DNA of 64,000 nt from Mallotus nudiflorus (Eukaryota; Streptophyta; Magnoliopsida; Malpighiales; Euphorbiaceae). Each line of letters begins with the position of its first letter. The first letter of the stretch is position 1. The stretch covers positions 1,583,501 to 1,647,500 of the forward strand of contig CANTUR010000675.1 in assembly GCA_947683625.1 (NCBI GenBank). The letters run 5' to 3'. The notes beneath the pieces are model-generated. The model was not told where the DNA came from. It searched no databases and saw only the letters and a list, made by a program, of their open reading frames with translations. A program made the position numbers and the translations under genes. Positions 46,191 to 57,556 of the stretch are shown here, in pieces.

Positions 46191-47520
46191 TGTGCGCGCT
46201 CCTGGTTTTGTGGGATGGGAGGAACAAGATCAATGTGATATCGGGGCACACAAGCTAATGGCAACCATCTACCGGTTGTTATTAATTGTGGAAGGATTTG
46301 CTTGAATAGACTTTGTAGATTAGAGTTGCCACCTGACTAAGTTTAGAGAAAATGAATCAAGAACTCACTTTCCTAACTAGAGATTCCAGGTTCAGGGGGT
46401 AGGAGTTACTTATCTTGTTTCTTACCATGCATTGGTTAATTACTCATTCCTTCACCCTAGTTTCGGTTTTATGATGCATTTTACCACACTTGATTATTAT
46501 TCAATTTGAATTGCGAATTGAAATGCAAGATAATTGGAATTGGCATGCATACATCATAGAATAAGTAAATATTCACCATCCATATAATGCAAACAAGTAA
46601 GCACATAGCAAGTAGCACTTGAGCATGCAAGAAATAATAAATAAAATAAACGCACAAATAAGCAAAATAAAAAGAAAAGGGGAAAGGGATTAAAGATTAC
46701 AACCTTTGGAAGAAAAAGCTATTCTAATAAATACATTCAAAATAGAAAATAAAATGGGGGAGTCAGGATTTAAGATTACATTGCTTTAGAAATTCCCTAT
46801 TCTATTAATTACATCAAAAATGGAAAATAAAATAAAAGAGAAAATCTTATTCTAATAATCTTGCAAAAAAAAAAGGTTAACTCTTACGCACATGCAAGCA
46901 CACATCACACATAAAGTAATTTTATATTTTTTATTCATTCATAGTTGACATAATAAAAAAAAGTAATTAAACAAATAAGCAAACAAGGATGCTAATGAAA
47001 ATACATGAATGCAAGACTTTGAAATTTAGGTACTTGGGTGCAAAGTTGACATTTTTATTATAAAAATGGAGTTTTATGACAAGAAAAACATAAAAAAAAA
47101 ATAATGAATTTACTAAAGAAGATAATAAAAATAATAAGAATAATAAAAATGCTATTTTTACCATAAAAATGTGAACTTTATGGTAAAATTAGTAAAATTA
47201 TCAAAAGAGAAAAATAAATATGACAAAATTAATAAACATGTAGTAAAGATAATAAAAAGAATAAAAATGCAAAGAAAATAAGAAAAATGATAAAAATAAT
47301 ATTTTCACCATAAAGTAAAAATAATAAATTTATCAAAAAAGGCAAAAAGAAAAAAAAATAACAAGAACAATAATAGTGCAAATGAAATAATAAAAGTGAT
47401 AAAAATATTATAGTGCAAATGAAATAATAAAAGTGATAAAAATATTATAGTGCAAATGAAATAATAAAAGTGATAAAAATATGAATTTTATAATAAAAAA
47501 TAATAAATTTATCAATACAG
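46191..47520 (-). mobile_element. Partial LTR of family F inside the 3' LTR of element B
   Basis: It begins TGTGCGCGCTCC (F starts TGTACATGCTCC) and runs parallel to 39615-40900: 'gatcaatgtgatatcgggg', 'ggttgttattaattgtgg', 'agagttgccacctgactaag', 'gcaagtagcac'. It includes the start of the A-rich array. The far end is missing, so no duplication can be checked. The 47374-47484 triplicate lies at its end. Confidence 0.75.
47374..47484. repeat. 37-base perfect triplicate
   Basis: Three consecutive copies starting at 47374, 47411 and 47448, of the form 'tagtgcaaatgaaataataa' plus 'aagtgataaaaatatta'. A young expansion. Confidence 0.9.
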
Positions 47521-48031
47521 GAAATATAATGATAAGGGATAACAACATTTATAATCCTAAAAATAATACAGTTTTTACAATTAAGCCCTAAATGTTCAAT
47601 TTGTTACGTTCTCTAACTTATTAAGAATTTAACCATTAGTTCTATCTCATTAAATGTAACAAAAAAAGTATACGTGGCAGTTATTAACCTATGTCTCTTC
47701 CTAGTCATCTCTATATGGATTAACACCATCCACATGGCCTTTTAGTCATTGCCTACGTGGTTGTTTCTTCTTTCTTAAATAACATAATTTATGAGTCTTA
47801 TTGAATTAAATTTAATAAGTAAATAATTAAAATCAAAGAGTGTTGTATTTCCATATAAATAAATAAAAATACTCTTACTATTTTTAAAAACTTATTCAAT
47901 TAAAGTTCATTAAGTAAATAATTGAAATTTAATCAATCAAATTTTTTTATTTATTTTGTATCTACAATCAGAATTTAAAAAATAGAACATATAATTTGTT
48001 TGATAGTAGTATTTCTATTATATAAAAAAAG
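47521..48031. other. Spacer between family F LTR and element G
   Basis: It holds a 'tttttacaattaagccctaaatgttcaatttgttacg...' block followed by 'cgtggcag' phrases. The wording is common at the ends of plant DNA transposons, but I found no inverted partner. No gene. Confidence 0.4.
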
Positions 48032-48036
48032 AAGTA

Positions 48037-50227
48037 TGTAGACAGTGAGATTTAGCACGCACCCAAGATTTTAGCAACTGCGACATTATTTGAACTTAGT
48101 GCTCTAGAGAACACACTAACCATTGTCATAAAGACATGGCGTAAAGATGAGGAGTCGCCACCCAAGGTAATAACTGGGACAGAAAATGGTGCTACTCGAT
48201 TCTTTAAAAGAAAGTTAACACCACAACCAAGAGATTTTGGATAATTTCTTTCAATCTTGTGTTCATTTGGAATTAATTTATAAATTACTATGTTATCCTC
48301 TATTTACATGCAATTTCATATAAACCCTTATTTAAAATAATTAACTCTAAGCAAACTAGTCATGAAAATACATGTAAACAATGTGTTCATTGCAATCCCT
48401 AGGTTAGTCTAATCTATATTGATTTTAATTAAATGAGTTAAATCTACATGTTTTAATTTATAAGTGAGCCTAAAGACTAATGGGCCTAATTCTTATTTAA
48501 TTTTAATTAAGTGAACCTAAGTTTATTTATTTTAATTCTAAAAATGAGCCTAAATCTATAACTTATGAAGTATTTAAATTAATAGGCCTAATTTTACATG
48601 TTTTTATTCTAAAGTGATCTTAAATCCTTAAATTATGGAAAAAAAAACTTAAATTAAATAGGCTAAGTCTAAATTAATAAATTAAGTGGGCCTATGTCTA
48701 AATTAACGTAAATTGACCTAAATTGATTTTTTAAAAAAACCTAAAAATCCAATTAAAAAATTATTTATTAAATGAGTTAGAGCCTAAAAGCGGGCTTGGG
48801 GCCCAAAATATAAAAAAATCAACAAACAAGCCTAAAAACATAAAAAATCAAAACAATCAAATAAAAAAATATCAAACATGCAATTAAATTATTTCTTCTA
48901 AAAAAAACCTAATTTTAATTAACATACAACCTAAATTAATTTATAACCTCCATTGATTTTAATTATGATTCACCAAATTGAACCTAGTTTACTAATTAAT
49001 TTTTTAAGAACAAGAGAAAACTAGATTTTTCATTATTCCCATTATCGGAGCTATTACAAAATCTACCAAAAATGATAAAGAAAATAAAATTAAAATTACA
49101 ACCTTTAAGAAAATAAATTAAACAAATTCAAAACCTAAAAAAATAAACTAAATAGAGCAAGATGAAAATTAAATCGGTATCTTTGACTTTTGGCTTTTAT
49201 TCATGGATTCTCCATGGGTTTTCTTAGTTCAATTATGTATTCATCACCAGAAATATGAAACACAAAGAATAAAAATAATAATAAGATTAGAATTAATGAA
49301 TAAAGAAAATTAAATAATGAAAATTAAACAAAAAATATAGAAATAATTAAAAAATAATAAAATAATATAAAAGAAAGAATTAATAAAGAAGAAAGGAGTA
49401 GAATAGTGATGTTATGCATATGCTGTTTGAATGTCTCTCAGAATGGGATTTCATCATTTAGAGAAAATCGACCCTATGTTTTCTTGATTTTTGGACTTTG
49501 AAAAGAACGTATTTTTTTGAAAAGGTTTTTTTTTCCTTTGTGTTTTTTCAATCAACTTTTTTATGTAGTAAAGATTAGAGTTTTTCTCTTTTTTTTTTCT
49601 CTTTATACAATCCTCTTTCCCTTTTTTTTTCTTTTTTTTTTTTGCCAATCCTGTTCTTTTTATATCACGTTCCTAATCCTAACTAACCACTTACATGATC
49701 ACAGGAGAGACGTGATCCTTTGAGAGGCAGCTCTGATCCTCCCTCTAAAAAAAATAGGAAAAAACTTTTAATTTTAAAAAATTATACGTGTAGGAGATGT
49801 GTACTTGAAAAATAAAAACCAAAATTAATTAATTTATTAAAAGTAAATTAAATTTGGACCAATCATAATTAAAAAAAATTCAGAAAATAATTTTTTTTTG
49901 AAATTTTAGCACCTCGCCATTACAAAATGTTAACCGACATTGTGTAATGCCAATTGGCATTACATAATGCTGATCGACATTGTGTAATGCAGATTGGCAT
50001 TACGTAATGCTAATCGGCGTTAGCATTGTGTAATGTTGATCAACATTATGCACATTTTCAAATATACCCCTACAAAATTCAATTTTTGCAATTAAACCTA
50101 AAAAATGTTGCAATTAGTCCTTGAAATCGCGAAACTTAATACTAGGGGTCAATTTTTGACTAAATTTTCATCATAGAGGCTTTCATCGCATTCATGCATA
50201 AATGCATCTTGCAATTAGGTGCTTAGA
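48037..50227 (-). mobile_element. 3' LTR of element G
   Basis: 2191 bases. It contains GAGGAGTCGCCACCC at 48150-48164, whose complement is primer-site-like, and a block of short inverted words at 49915-50050. The rest is A-rich. Open frames 49454-49723 are artefacts of homopolymers. Confidence 0.85.
49943..49964. repeat. Perfect 22-base palindrome in a TGTAATGC-rich block
   Basis: The half-site TGTAATGCCAA is followed by its exact complement. It sits in 49915-50050, where 'attgtgtaatgc' and 'ggcattac' words alternate about every 20 bases. The matching place in the other LTR (59448-59496) is much shorter. Confidence 0.85.
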
Positions 50228-50241
50228 GTTGCCCCCCTTTA
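50228..50241 (-). promoter_or_regulatory. Polypurine tract of element G
   Basis: The minus strand reads aaaggggggcaact before the LTR. It matches the tract of element B in form. Confidence 0.8.
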
Positions 50242-50369
50242 TCGCTATTTGCTTGACAAATTGTGGCAAAGCAATAAAAGCACATAATTTTGAAGGAAAG
50301 AGTTAGGATACTTAATTGTATCCTAATTGATGGATCGATGCTTATATTGATGTGCAATTTTTAAGCAAG

Positions 50370-50990
50370 ATGCTATATTTAGCACGCTTTACTATATTTC
50401 CTATAAAATGTCTAGTGAAATATATGCAAATGAGTTTTGCATATATTCCCTATGGGATGTTTAACGTTTCATGATTAGAGAACATTTTATAGCTTTTGTG
50501 GAACGTCTACCAATAACACCATAACTATTATGTAGTGTCTGATGAATTGCATTATATTCCCTTTGGGACATCTAATGATAATGGATTTCATTATATTCTT
50601 TATGAGATGTTTAACGAAATATATGTAATGATCCTCGCTATATTCCTTGTGGGACGTTTAGTGATTTATGATTTGAGAAGATGTTATAGCTCCTGTGAAA
50701 TATCTAGCGATGATACTATAACTACTATGTAGTATCTGGTGACTGCACTATATTCCCTTTAGGGCGTCTAGTGCAATGAATTTTGTTATATTCCCTATGA
50801 GACATTTAATGAAATATATGTAATGATTCTCGCTATATTCCCTATGGGACGTTTTGCAATTTATATGTAATGATTCTCACTATATTCCCTATAGGACATT
50901 TAATAATTTATGATTTGAGAACTTGCTATAAATCCTGTGGAACGTCTAGCAATGATACCATAACTACTGTGTAGTGTCTAGTAGATAAAA
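50370..50990. repeat. Tandem array in element G, 'ctatattccctatgggacg' type
   Basis: About ten units built on 'gctatattccctatgggacgttta' with a variable part, spaced roughly 50-70 bases. The open frame 50535-50732 is a by-product. Confidence 0.8.
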
Positions 50991-51124
50991 AGATTTAAAA
51001 ATTCATGTTATAACTGCTTTGTAGCATGTAATATATTGAATTTGAAATTCATGTTATAACTACTGGGTAATGCATAACGAAATAATTTAAAATTTGTGTT
51101 ACAATTACTATGTAGCATATAACA

Positions 51125-51540
51125 AAACAGATTAAAAATCCTTGGCAAAAATGATGATGCTACAATCCATAATTGCTCATGATTATGCTACAGTCCATAA
51201 CTACTCGCGATTAGCTGCAACCCACTAATGATATGATGATGTTGCAGTCCATAACTACTCGCGATTAGCTGTAACCCTTACATTGCTCGCCTTTGATGTT
51301 ACAGTCCATAACTACACACGATTAGCTGTAACCCTTACATTGCTTACTGATGATTTTGATTAACTGCAACCTTTTCATTGCTTGCCTTTGATGTTACAGT
51401 CCATAACTACTCGCAATTAGTTGTAACCCTTATATTGCTCGCCTTTGATAATGCTACAATCCATAACTGCTCGTGAATTGGCTACAATCCTTTCATTGAT
51501 CACTTATAATGTTGCAATCCATAATTACTCGTGATTTTTA
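51125..51540. repeat. Tandem array in element G, 'cagtccataactactcgcgattagctg' type
   Basis: At least seven units alternating 'tgctacagtccataactactcgcgattag' and 'ctgcaacccttacattgctcgcctttga', with drift. Different from the first array. Confidence 0.82.
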
Positions 51541-52059
51541 TCTTTGGTTGTTAGAGTCAAATGCCTTGAATTCTTTGTGCTGACTAATTAGCATTTTTGC
51601 TAACTGACTTTGAATTGTGTTGTGTTAATTGATTAGAATTTCTTTGCTGACTAATTTCAATTCCAATGTGTTAACTAACTTTACAACTTGGGTGCACTTC
51701 CTTCTGGATTTGTAATTCCTATAAACTTGTTAAAGTTAGTTTCAATCATGATGAATGTATAAAAGTACATTATAATATTGAAATTTCATGAGAAAATTCA
51801 TCACTTTTTCATGAGATAGCATGCACTCAACAAATCTCACTATTTTTTATTTTTATAACTATCATTTATTTATCATTTGTCAAAGGCATCGTTAACCATC
51901 TTATGCTGAGAGCAAATCTTTTACTAAGTAAAGAGCTTACTTCCACACCTAATTTCAGAGAGAATTTACTAAATAAAACTCATGGAATTTAAGTATAAAC
52001 AAATCAAATTCTGAGTAGTAAAATAGCCTTTGAATTATTTTTATGTTTTTCTTCCCTAT

Positions 52060-52395
52060 CCAAGTATTCCCCCACTTTTCTGATATTACTCAGCATGGAT
52101 ACTGTTGGAAACGTCCTTTGGATACTCATACTCTTATAGAGCATTAGAGTAAATAGATCGGGTTTTGACATGGGTCCTCTTTTAGTACTCCTACACCTTT
52201 CTTATATTACTTAACGTGGATACCACCAGAGGCTTATGTTGATACTCTTACTCATTTTGGAGCATTGGAGTAAATTATGTTTGCTCTTATTTTGATTCTC
52301 CTCTTAGTATTCCCCGTCTTTCTCATATTACTCAGTGTGGATACCGTCAAGGGATTTTGTACTCATACTCATTTCTGAGCATTGAAGTAGATTAT
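52060..52395. repeat. Tandem array in element G, about 110-120 base units
   Basis: Three units with 'tctgatattactcagcatggatac', 'ggatactcatactc' and 'gagcattagagtaaat'. Confidence 0.8.
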
Positions 52396-52399
52396 ATGC

Positions 52400-54600
52400 A
52401 CATTTATTATTTAAAAGACTAAAAAGATACTTTCAAATTCAAGCCATTTATACTGCAAGTCCACAAATTTTATTTCTATATATTCTTCCCCTCGTTTGGG
52501 TGCAAAGCAAGCATTAGATTGATTAGAGTTTATAAACTCTCAACATAAAGCTGCTAATTAAACATCTGAATTCTACAAGGCTAATAAAAAGAGCCATTAT
52601 AATCAAAGGTCATGAGATAGGCTTTTCGTACATGATCTCATGAAGTGGATGAATTTACTTTCAATTTATGGATTTTATTATTGAGATGGTACTCTATTAC
52701 AGAATCTAAGGAAATAGAGTTCTGTTACTTCCCTTTTATTATCTTGATGAGTGTTTGGCATTTACTATCTAGCCCATTCTTATTGATGTATCAGTTCCTT
52801 TCCCCTTTTTTATTCTCTTTTATTTTTCCCTGTATAAAATACCATAAGTTAGTATGGTCTATTCGCAAGTGAATAAGTTTTGTCAAAATGCAGTGTTATT
52901 CTTTTTTTGCATTCTTCCCTTTTGATTATGATAATGATGTCTCTAATCGCAGGGTCATGATACTCCACCATTAAATTCATGGCCTAGGGTTGAATTTGCC
53001 TTTCCACCATTCCATTAATACTATAGTAGAGGGCTTCATTCCTCTTCTTAACATCTCCTGTAAAAAAGGTTCAGGAATTAAAGATCTTATTTCATGATCA
53101 AATAATTTTTCATAGTGCATTCATTTCAAGTTTTGAGTGCATTCTTCCCTTTTTAAGGTTGACAAAATGTATTGCTGACATGTTAGACCTTTTCATCATC
53201 ATATTCTATACCTTACACTAGTCTGACTATTATAGAGAGATATTCCAGATAATGCTCCATATGAGACTATGGAGATGGATATTGAATCTGAGGAGCTTGA
53301 ACGTCTTATCCAACCTCTTGAGGTCACCAGGATGATGCTTTTGCAAGTATCACTATCGATGATATTCCCTTACTGGATGAGCCCATTAGGCTCCTGAGTA
53401 TCAGGTTCACTTTGATAGTGTTATCCTTTTCCTTCAAATGTGAACATTCTGACTACCTTTCAACACTAATTTTGAATGTTAGTAGTAAAGTATTTGCATA
53501 ATCTTGCTTAAGCTCAAAGACTTTACTATACAAAGCAAGTATTTCATAACAAATGTATGCAAGTATTTCACAATAAATGTATGCAAGTGTATGCATGCTA
53601 TGTATGACATGCATGATCCTACAAGTCTTTTATCTAAAACAAAGCTATGTTCGTAGCTTGGAGTGTGAGAATGAGGTGCCTCATTAACAATCTATAGGTT
53701 TAAGTATTGAATGCTTTGTTGTTGGTACTTTTAATGTCAGAGCTTTTGATACAGTTCATTGGATTGATGACCAGGCTAGCAAGTGGGGTCCATGGCTTTA
53801 CTTTAAAGCTTATGATTAACTAATACACTATTGAACTTTTATTTTTGCTATTACTTTTGTTGTATGATACCCGATGTATTTGTATGCTTCTTTCTGCCCC
53901 AAGATCTCTTATACTAGCTCTTATACTTCAGTGTTCCTTCTTCGTTCTTTGAATGCGAACTTACTGTTATGTAATTTGCCCCCAAAGCTGCATTTTACCC
54001 CCAGTTTCATTCTAGATCCATTCACATTATTGTAGCAGTCTTTTTTTATTTTTTATATGTAAAAGACCTATTTTGTTTACTGTTGCTATTAATCCTTTAA
54101 CTTACTAACCCTATTAGTTGTAATCTCATGCATTGAAGATATAGAGGAGTGGGCAAATTGACTGAAGCGAGTTCTTGATGATGAAATCAACTAGACTTGC
54201 ATTTCGAAGGACTCTTAAGCAGAATATGAGGCTTGATGTTAATGTAATGATTGATGATAATTATGGGTTGCAACGCAAGTTATTGAGCCACCTGAATTGT
54301 TTATGTGAAAGAGGATAATAAACTTACAAATAAAATCACAAAGGGGTGGCAAAAAGAAAACATAACTAAACTAGTGATCTTATAGCTCTAATTTAGCTTT
54401 CATTATGTATTGTCTTTCCATTCAAATACTTATGTAATATGATAAAGACGAATATGCAATATTTGAACAAAAATTTCGAATTCAATTTTAATAATTCATT
54501 AAGGCAAAATTAAGAACATTCATTACATCACATGATATAACTCCTATTATCAACCAGTCTTGAATTATTTCTCTCTAATTTTTACCTTATCATTCTTTTT
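52400..54600. other. Internal region of element G without recognisable pol
   Basis: I searched by eye for RT, RNase H and integrase landmarks on the minus strand and found none. A plus-strand (antisense) coding-like run at 53240-53390 reads DIPDNAPYETMEMDIESEEL and ERLIQPLE, and a second at 53730-53810 reads VRAFDTVHWIDDQASKWGPW. Neither is identified. Confidence 0.4.
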
Positions 54601-54633
54601 TCCTTTTTTTCTCTCCTTGTTATTTTTTTCTTT

Positions 54634-54840
54634 TTATTTTTCCTCAAATTTCCTATCTTCAAAAGTTACATCATGTGATATATATATATTCTTTGAATTT
54701 TCATTTGTGTCCATGCTGGATAAATCTAATTGAATTGAATTTATGTCAAACATATAGATATGATCAATATCATAATGCACAGTACCATTAGGATGTACAT
54801 TATATAAGCAAGCATAATCAGAATTCATATTATCAATCAC
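54634..54840 (-). pseudogene. Element G pol spacer remnant
   Basis: 68 codons, with HYDIDHIYMFDINSIQLDLS and ENSKNIYISHDVTFEDRKFE. It parallels 32633-32836 of element B (IFDINYVQTELF, NPKNILITYDLTPNKRE). It lies between where protease and RT should be, though neither neighbour is present. Confidence 0.6.
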
Positions 54841-54999
54841 TAAAATAAAACAGAAACTAAAATTTTATTCAAAGAGGACAATAAGAAAATTTATTTCCTA
54901 TTCTAGATGCTAGAAAATGTTGGGTCTCATAATGGTTGTCCTTCAGGCGATCGACATAACAATTATTCTTGCATCTTCTTGCTGACTGCCCCTATGACT

Positions 55000-56608
55000 T
55001 TATCTTTCTATACCTCAACTGTGTATTTTTCTTTTTTGTCCAACAACTTCTCATCATCAAACTCATTACCCCATCTTATAAGCACAATCAACTCGAAGGG
55101 TATGTCAAAAGAAGGTGGTTTAGTATAAAACACCTTATAGTCAAACTTGCCTAAAGGCTGACCTTATAAGTCTTCTACTCTTTCCATGTATTTAGGGGCA
55201 TTAAGAGCTTTTTTATTGGTTTTAAGGTGTATGTCCTCAAAGGAGTTTAACACTTCTTCCTTACTAACTCTTGAGTTGATCATTATGGTAGTTGGGAGTG
55301 GTACATTTTGATAGTTTGGGAAAGTATTATTTCTGGTGCTTGGGTTTTCTGGGGTCTATAAGGTTTTGGATTTCATATTTGAGGTGGATGTAGTTATCTA
55401 TGGAGTGTTAGAGGTTTTGATGGAATTTACAGTGCTTGTTTGGGTTATAGCCTAGGGTGTTTGGGTTTAGTAAGTTTGGATTAGGTAAAGGTTAAAGTAT
55501 ACTCTTTTGCATTAGGCACTCGAGGACTTTTGATAAAGGTTGGTTAAAGTTGGAGAATCTCCTTGGTTGTTGAACAACATGCACTTCCACAATCCGACTG
55601 GTGCTTCCTTATTGTGTACCCCAGTAGGGTACTTTCGGGTTCCTGTACTTTTAAAACTTTTCTTCTTCTCACTCTCAATCTCTTTTACTTATAAATCATC
55701 ATCATACAAGTCTATAAATATTTTGGGATTCATCATTTGTAATCCCTAAACCAAATTAGGCGACACATTATAGATTATCATCCTAACCTGATCTTTCTTA
55801 GCCAACTTATTATTCATTAATCCTGCCTTATTCATAAATCTGATCAAGAAATCAGAAAAGGAATCGTTTGATTTTTGTTTAGTCAGTTCCAAATCCCTAA
55901 TGGACACTTCCAATCTAGTGTTATAATCATACTGTTTTAAAAAAGCAATACACAGTTCTTTTCAGTCAACCCTAATAAAATTTTCTAATCCATGATACCA
56001 GTTTATAACCATTACCTCTAAAGAAAATACAGATAACCTAATGATCACTGTTAATGGGGCCTTAGTAGTGCTCATAGTTATTGTGTACTGACTGAGATGA
56101 ATCCTAGGATCTCTAATTCCATCAAACTTCTATAGCTGAGGCATTTTAAACTTCTCAGGTAGCTTACTATCCTTCATTAGTAATATATCATCAAAGTCAA
56201 ATGAATATCCCATGCCTTGTCCTTTAATCAGCTTTTCCATCTTGGATATTTTTTAGGTCAGTGCTTGCATCTGCTTGGACTCATGGTCTTATACCAGTTC
56301 AAGTGATTCTCTTTTTATCTTTTCTATTATGTAGTTCTCAACATCTTTAAGCTTCACATTAGCAGTGGGTTTCTAACAACAGGTTGTCCCATAGCATTAT
56401 TGGCAATAAGTGGAGCATCTGCAGTGAGTGGGATAGCTGCAGCAGCAGATGGTTAATCAATTACAGGTGGTGGTATGATAACAGCAGCAGGTTGCATCAA
56501 TCCAGATAAAGCCTGTCTCAGTTCATCTTGCATCATAGCCCTAATGTCATCCATCAAAGCTCCCTTGATGTCTTCTAAGGTCCAGTTCCCCCTTTGTTGT
56601 TGTTCCAT
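55000..56608 (-). pseudogene. Element G gag remnant
   Basis: The ATG at 56608 opens MEQQQRGNWTLEDIKGALMD, DIRAMMQDELRQALSGLM. After a stop and a spacer, the core gives GMGYSFDFDDILLMKDSKLP, EKFKMPQL, KFDGIRDPRIHLSQYTITMS, NWYHGLENFIRV, KELCIAFLKQYDYNTRLEVS, IRDLELTKQKSNDSFSDFLI and DQVRMIIYNVSPN. This is a clear retrotransposon gag of the Tat type, with TAG stops at Gln/Trp sites. Upstream frame 56833-56609 is leader. The plus frames 54907-55154 and 55540-55749 are shadows. Confidence 0.82.
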
Positions 56609-56833
56609 TTCTATATGCTCAGTTGGAGTTGGTTCAACTTCTAAGTAAAACAGATTAATAGGACTCTTCTCCAATCTGTGAAAGATCTCTTTTGCTATGG
56701 CTTTAGGACTTAATTCTGTTCTTCTTAGTCTGCCAGCTTTCCATCCCCAAATATGAGAAAACCCAAATGAATCTATAATGGCTGTAAAATAAAGTGTTAG
56801 TGTGTGGATGAAATGCATGCATGCATGATGCAC

Positions 56834-57537
56834 ATGTTATGCAACAAGTAGAAAATAGCAAGTATTAATCAAGTGTACAACATTCATCCTTCCAACCTTA
56901 TTCCTCCCACACACATCTTCAATGATAAGTCTTTTTTTCTAGAATTTTTTGTCTTGGACTTAATATTAGTAGGGGATATCAAGAACCGACGCGCATGCCA
57001 AATCTCTCTTAAAGCAATAAAAGCATGGAAATAGTATTTCTAGGTATAAAGTCCTAGCCCAATCTTTATTAGCCTATATAGGCTCTTTAAAGTATGGGCT
57101 TGAGCTTTTATAGATAGAAATATCTCATGGCAATATACACAAACAATTTAGGTAATTCTAGGGGAAGTAATTAAGCCATTATATATGGTTAGGGTCTAGT
57201 TAAAAGTCAAGGTTCCCTTAGAAAGATGCCTTTCTTTAAGACTTGAGTTACAAGCCAAGGTTAGAGGGGCCCAACATCCTTTGCAAACTCAAAAGAAGAC
57301 TACCCCCCCTTTAGGACTTGGGTTATAGAATCTGGTCAGATGAGTCTAGTAATCTCTCTTGAACCGAGTTAAGGCCAAAAATGATGGTTAGCTAATTTAC
57401 AACTCCATGAAGCTAGTGGAATCATGGAATCATAAACCAACAACATCGGTTAATAGGGACATGCAAAATGAATGCAAGAATAAAATAATAATTAATAAAA
57501 TAATTCTAAAGAACACAAGTAGAATAAATATATATTA
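56834..57537. other. Leader of element G between primer site and gag
   Basis: No gene. It holds paired 'cttgggttatag' and 'cttgagttacaagcc' phrases. It is the untranslated leader on the minus strand. Confidence 0.5.
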
Positions 57538-57555
57538 TCCCTAATGGAGTTGCCA
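57538..57555 (-). promoter_or_regulatory. Primer-binding site of element G
   Basis: The minus strand reads TGGCAACTCCATTAGGGA one base after the LTR end. It is a decayed TGGCGACTCC-type site as in element B. Confidence 0.8.
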
Positions 57556-57556
57556 T

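Noticed and set aside
49454..49723. Lys-rich and Phe-rich open frames
   Set aside because: Homopolymer runs in the LTR of element G; the same region in the other LTR differs.
50370..51540. Regularly spaced repeats that might suggest a CRISPR-like array
   Set aside because: Units are contiguous and drifting with no unique spacers, and the setting is plant retrotransposon DNA.
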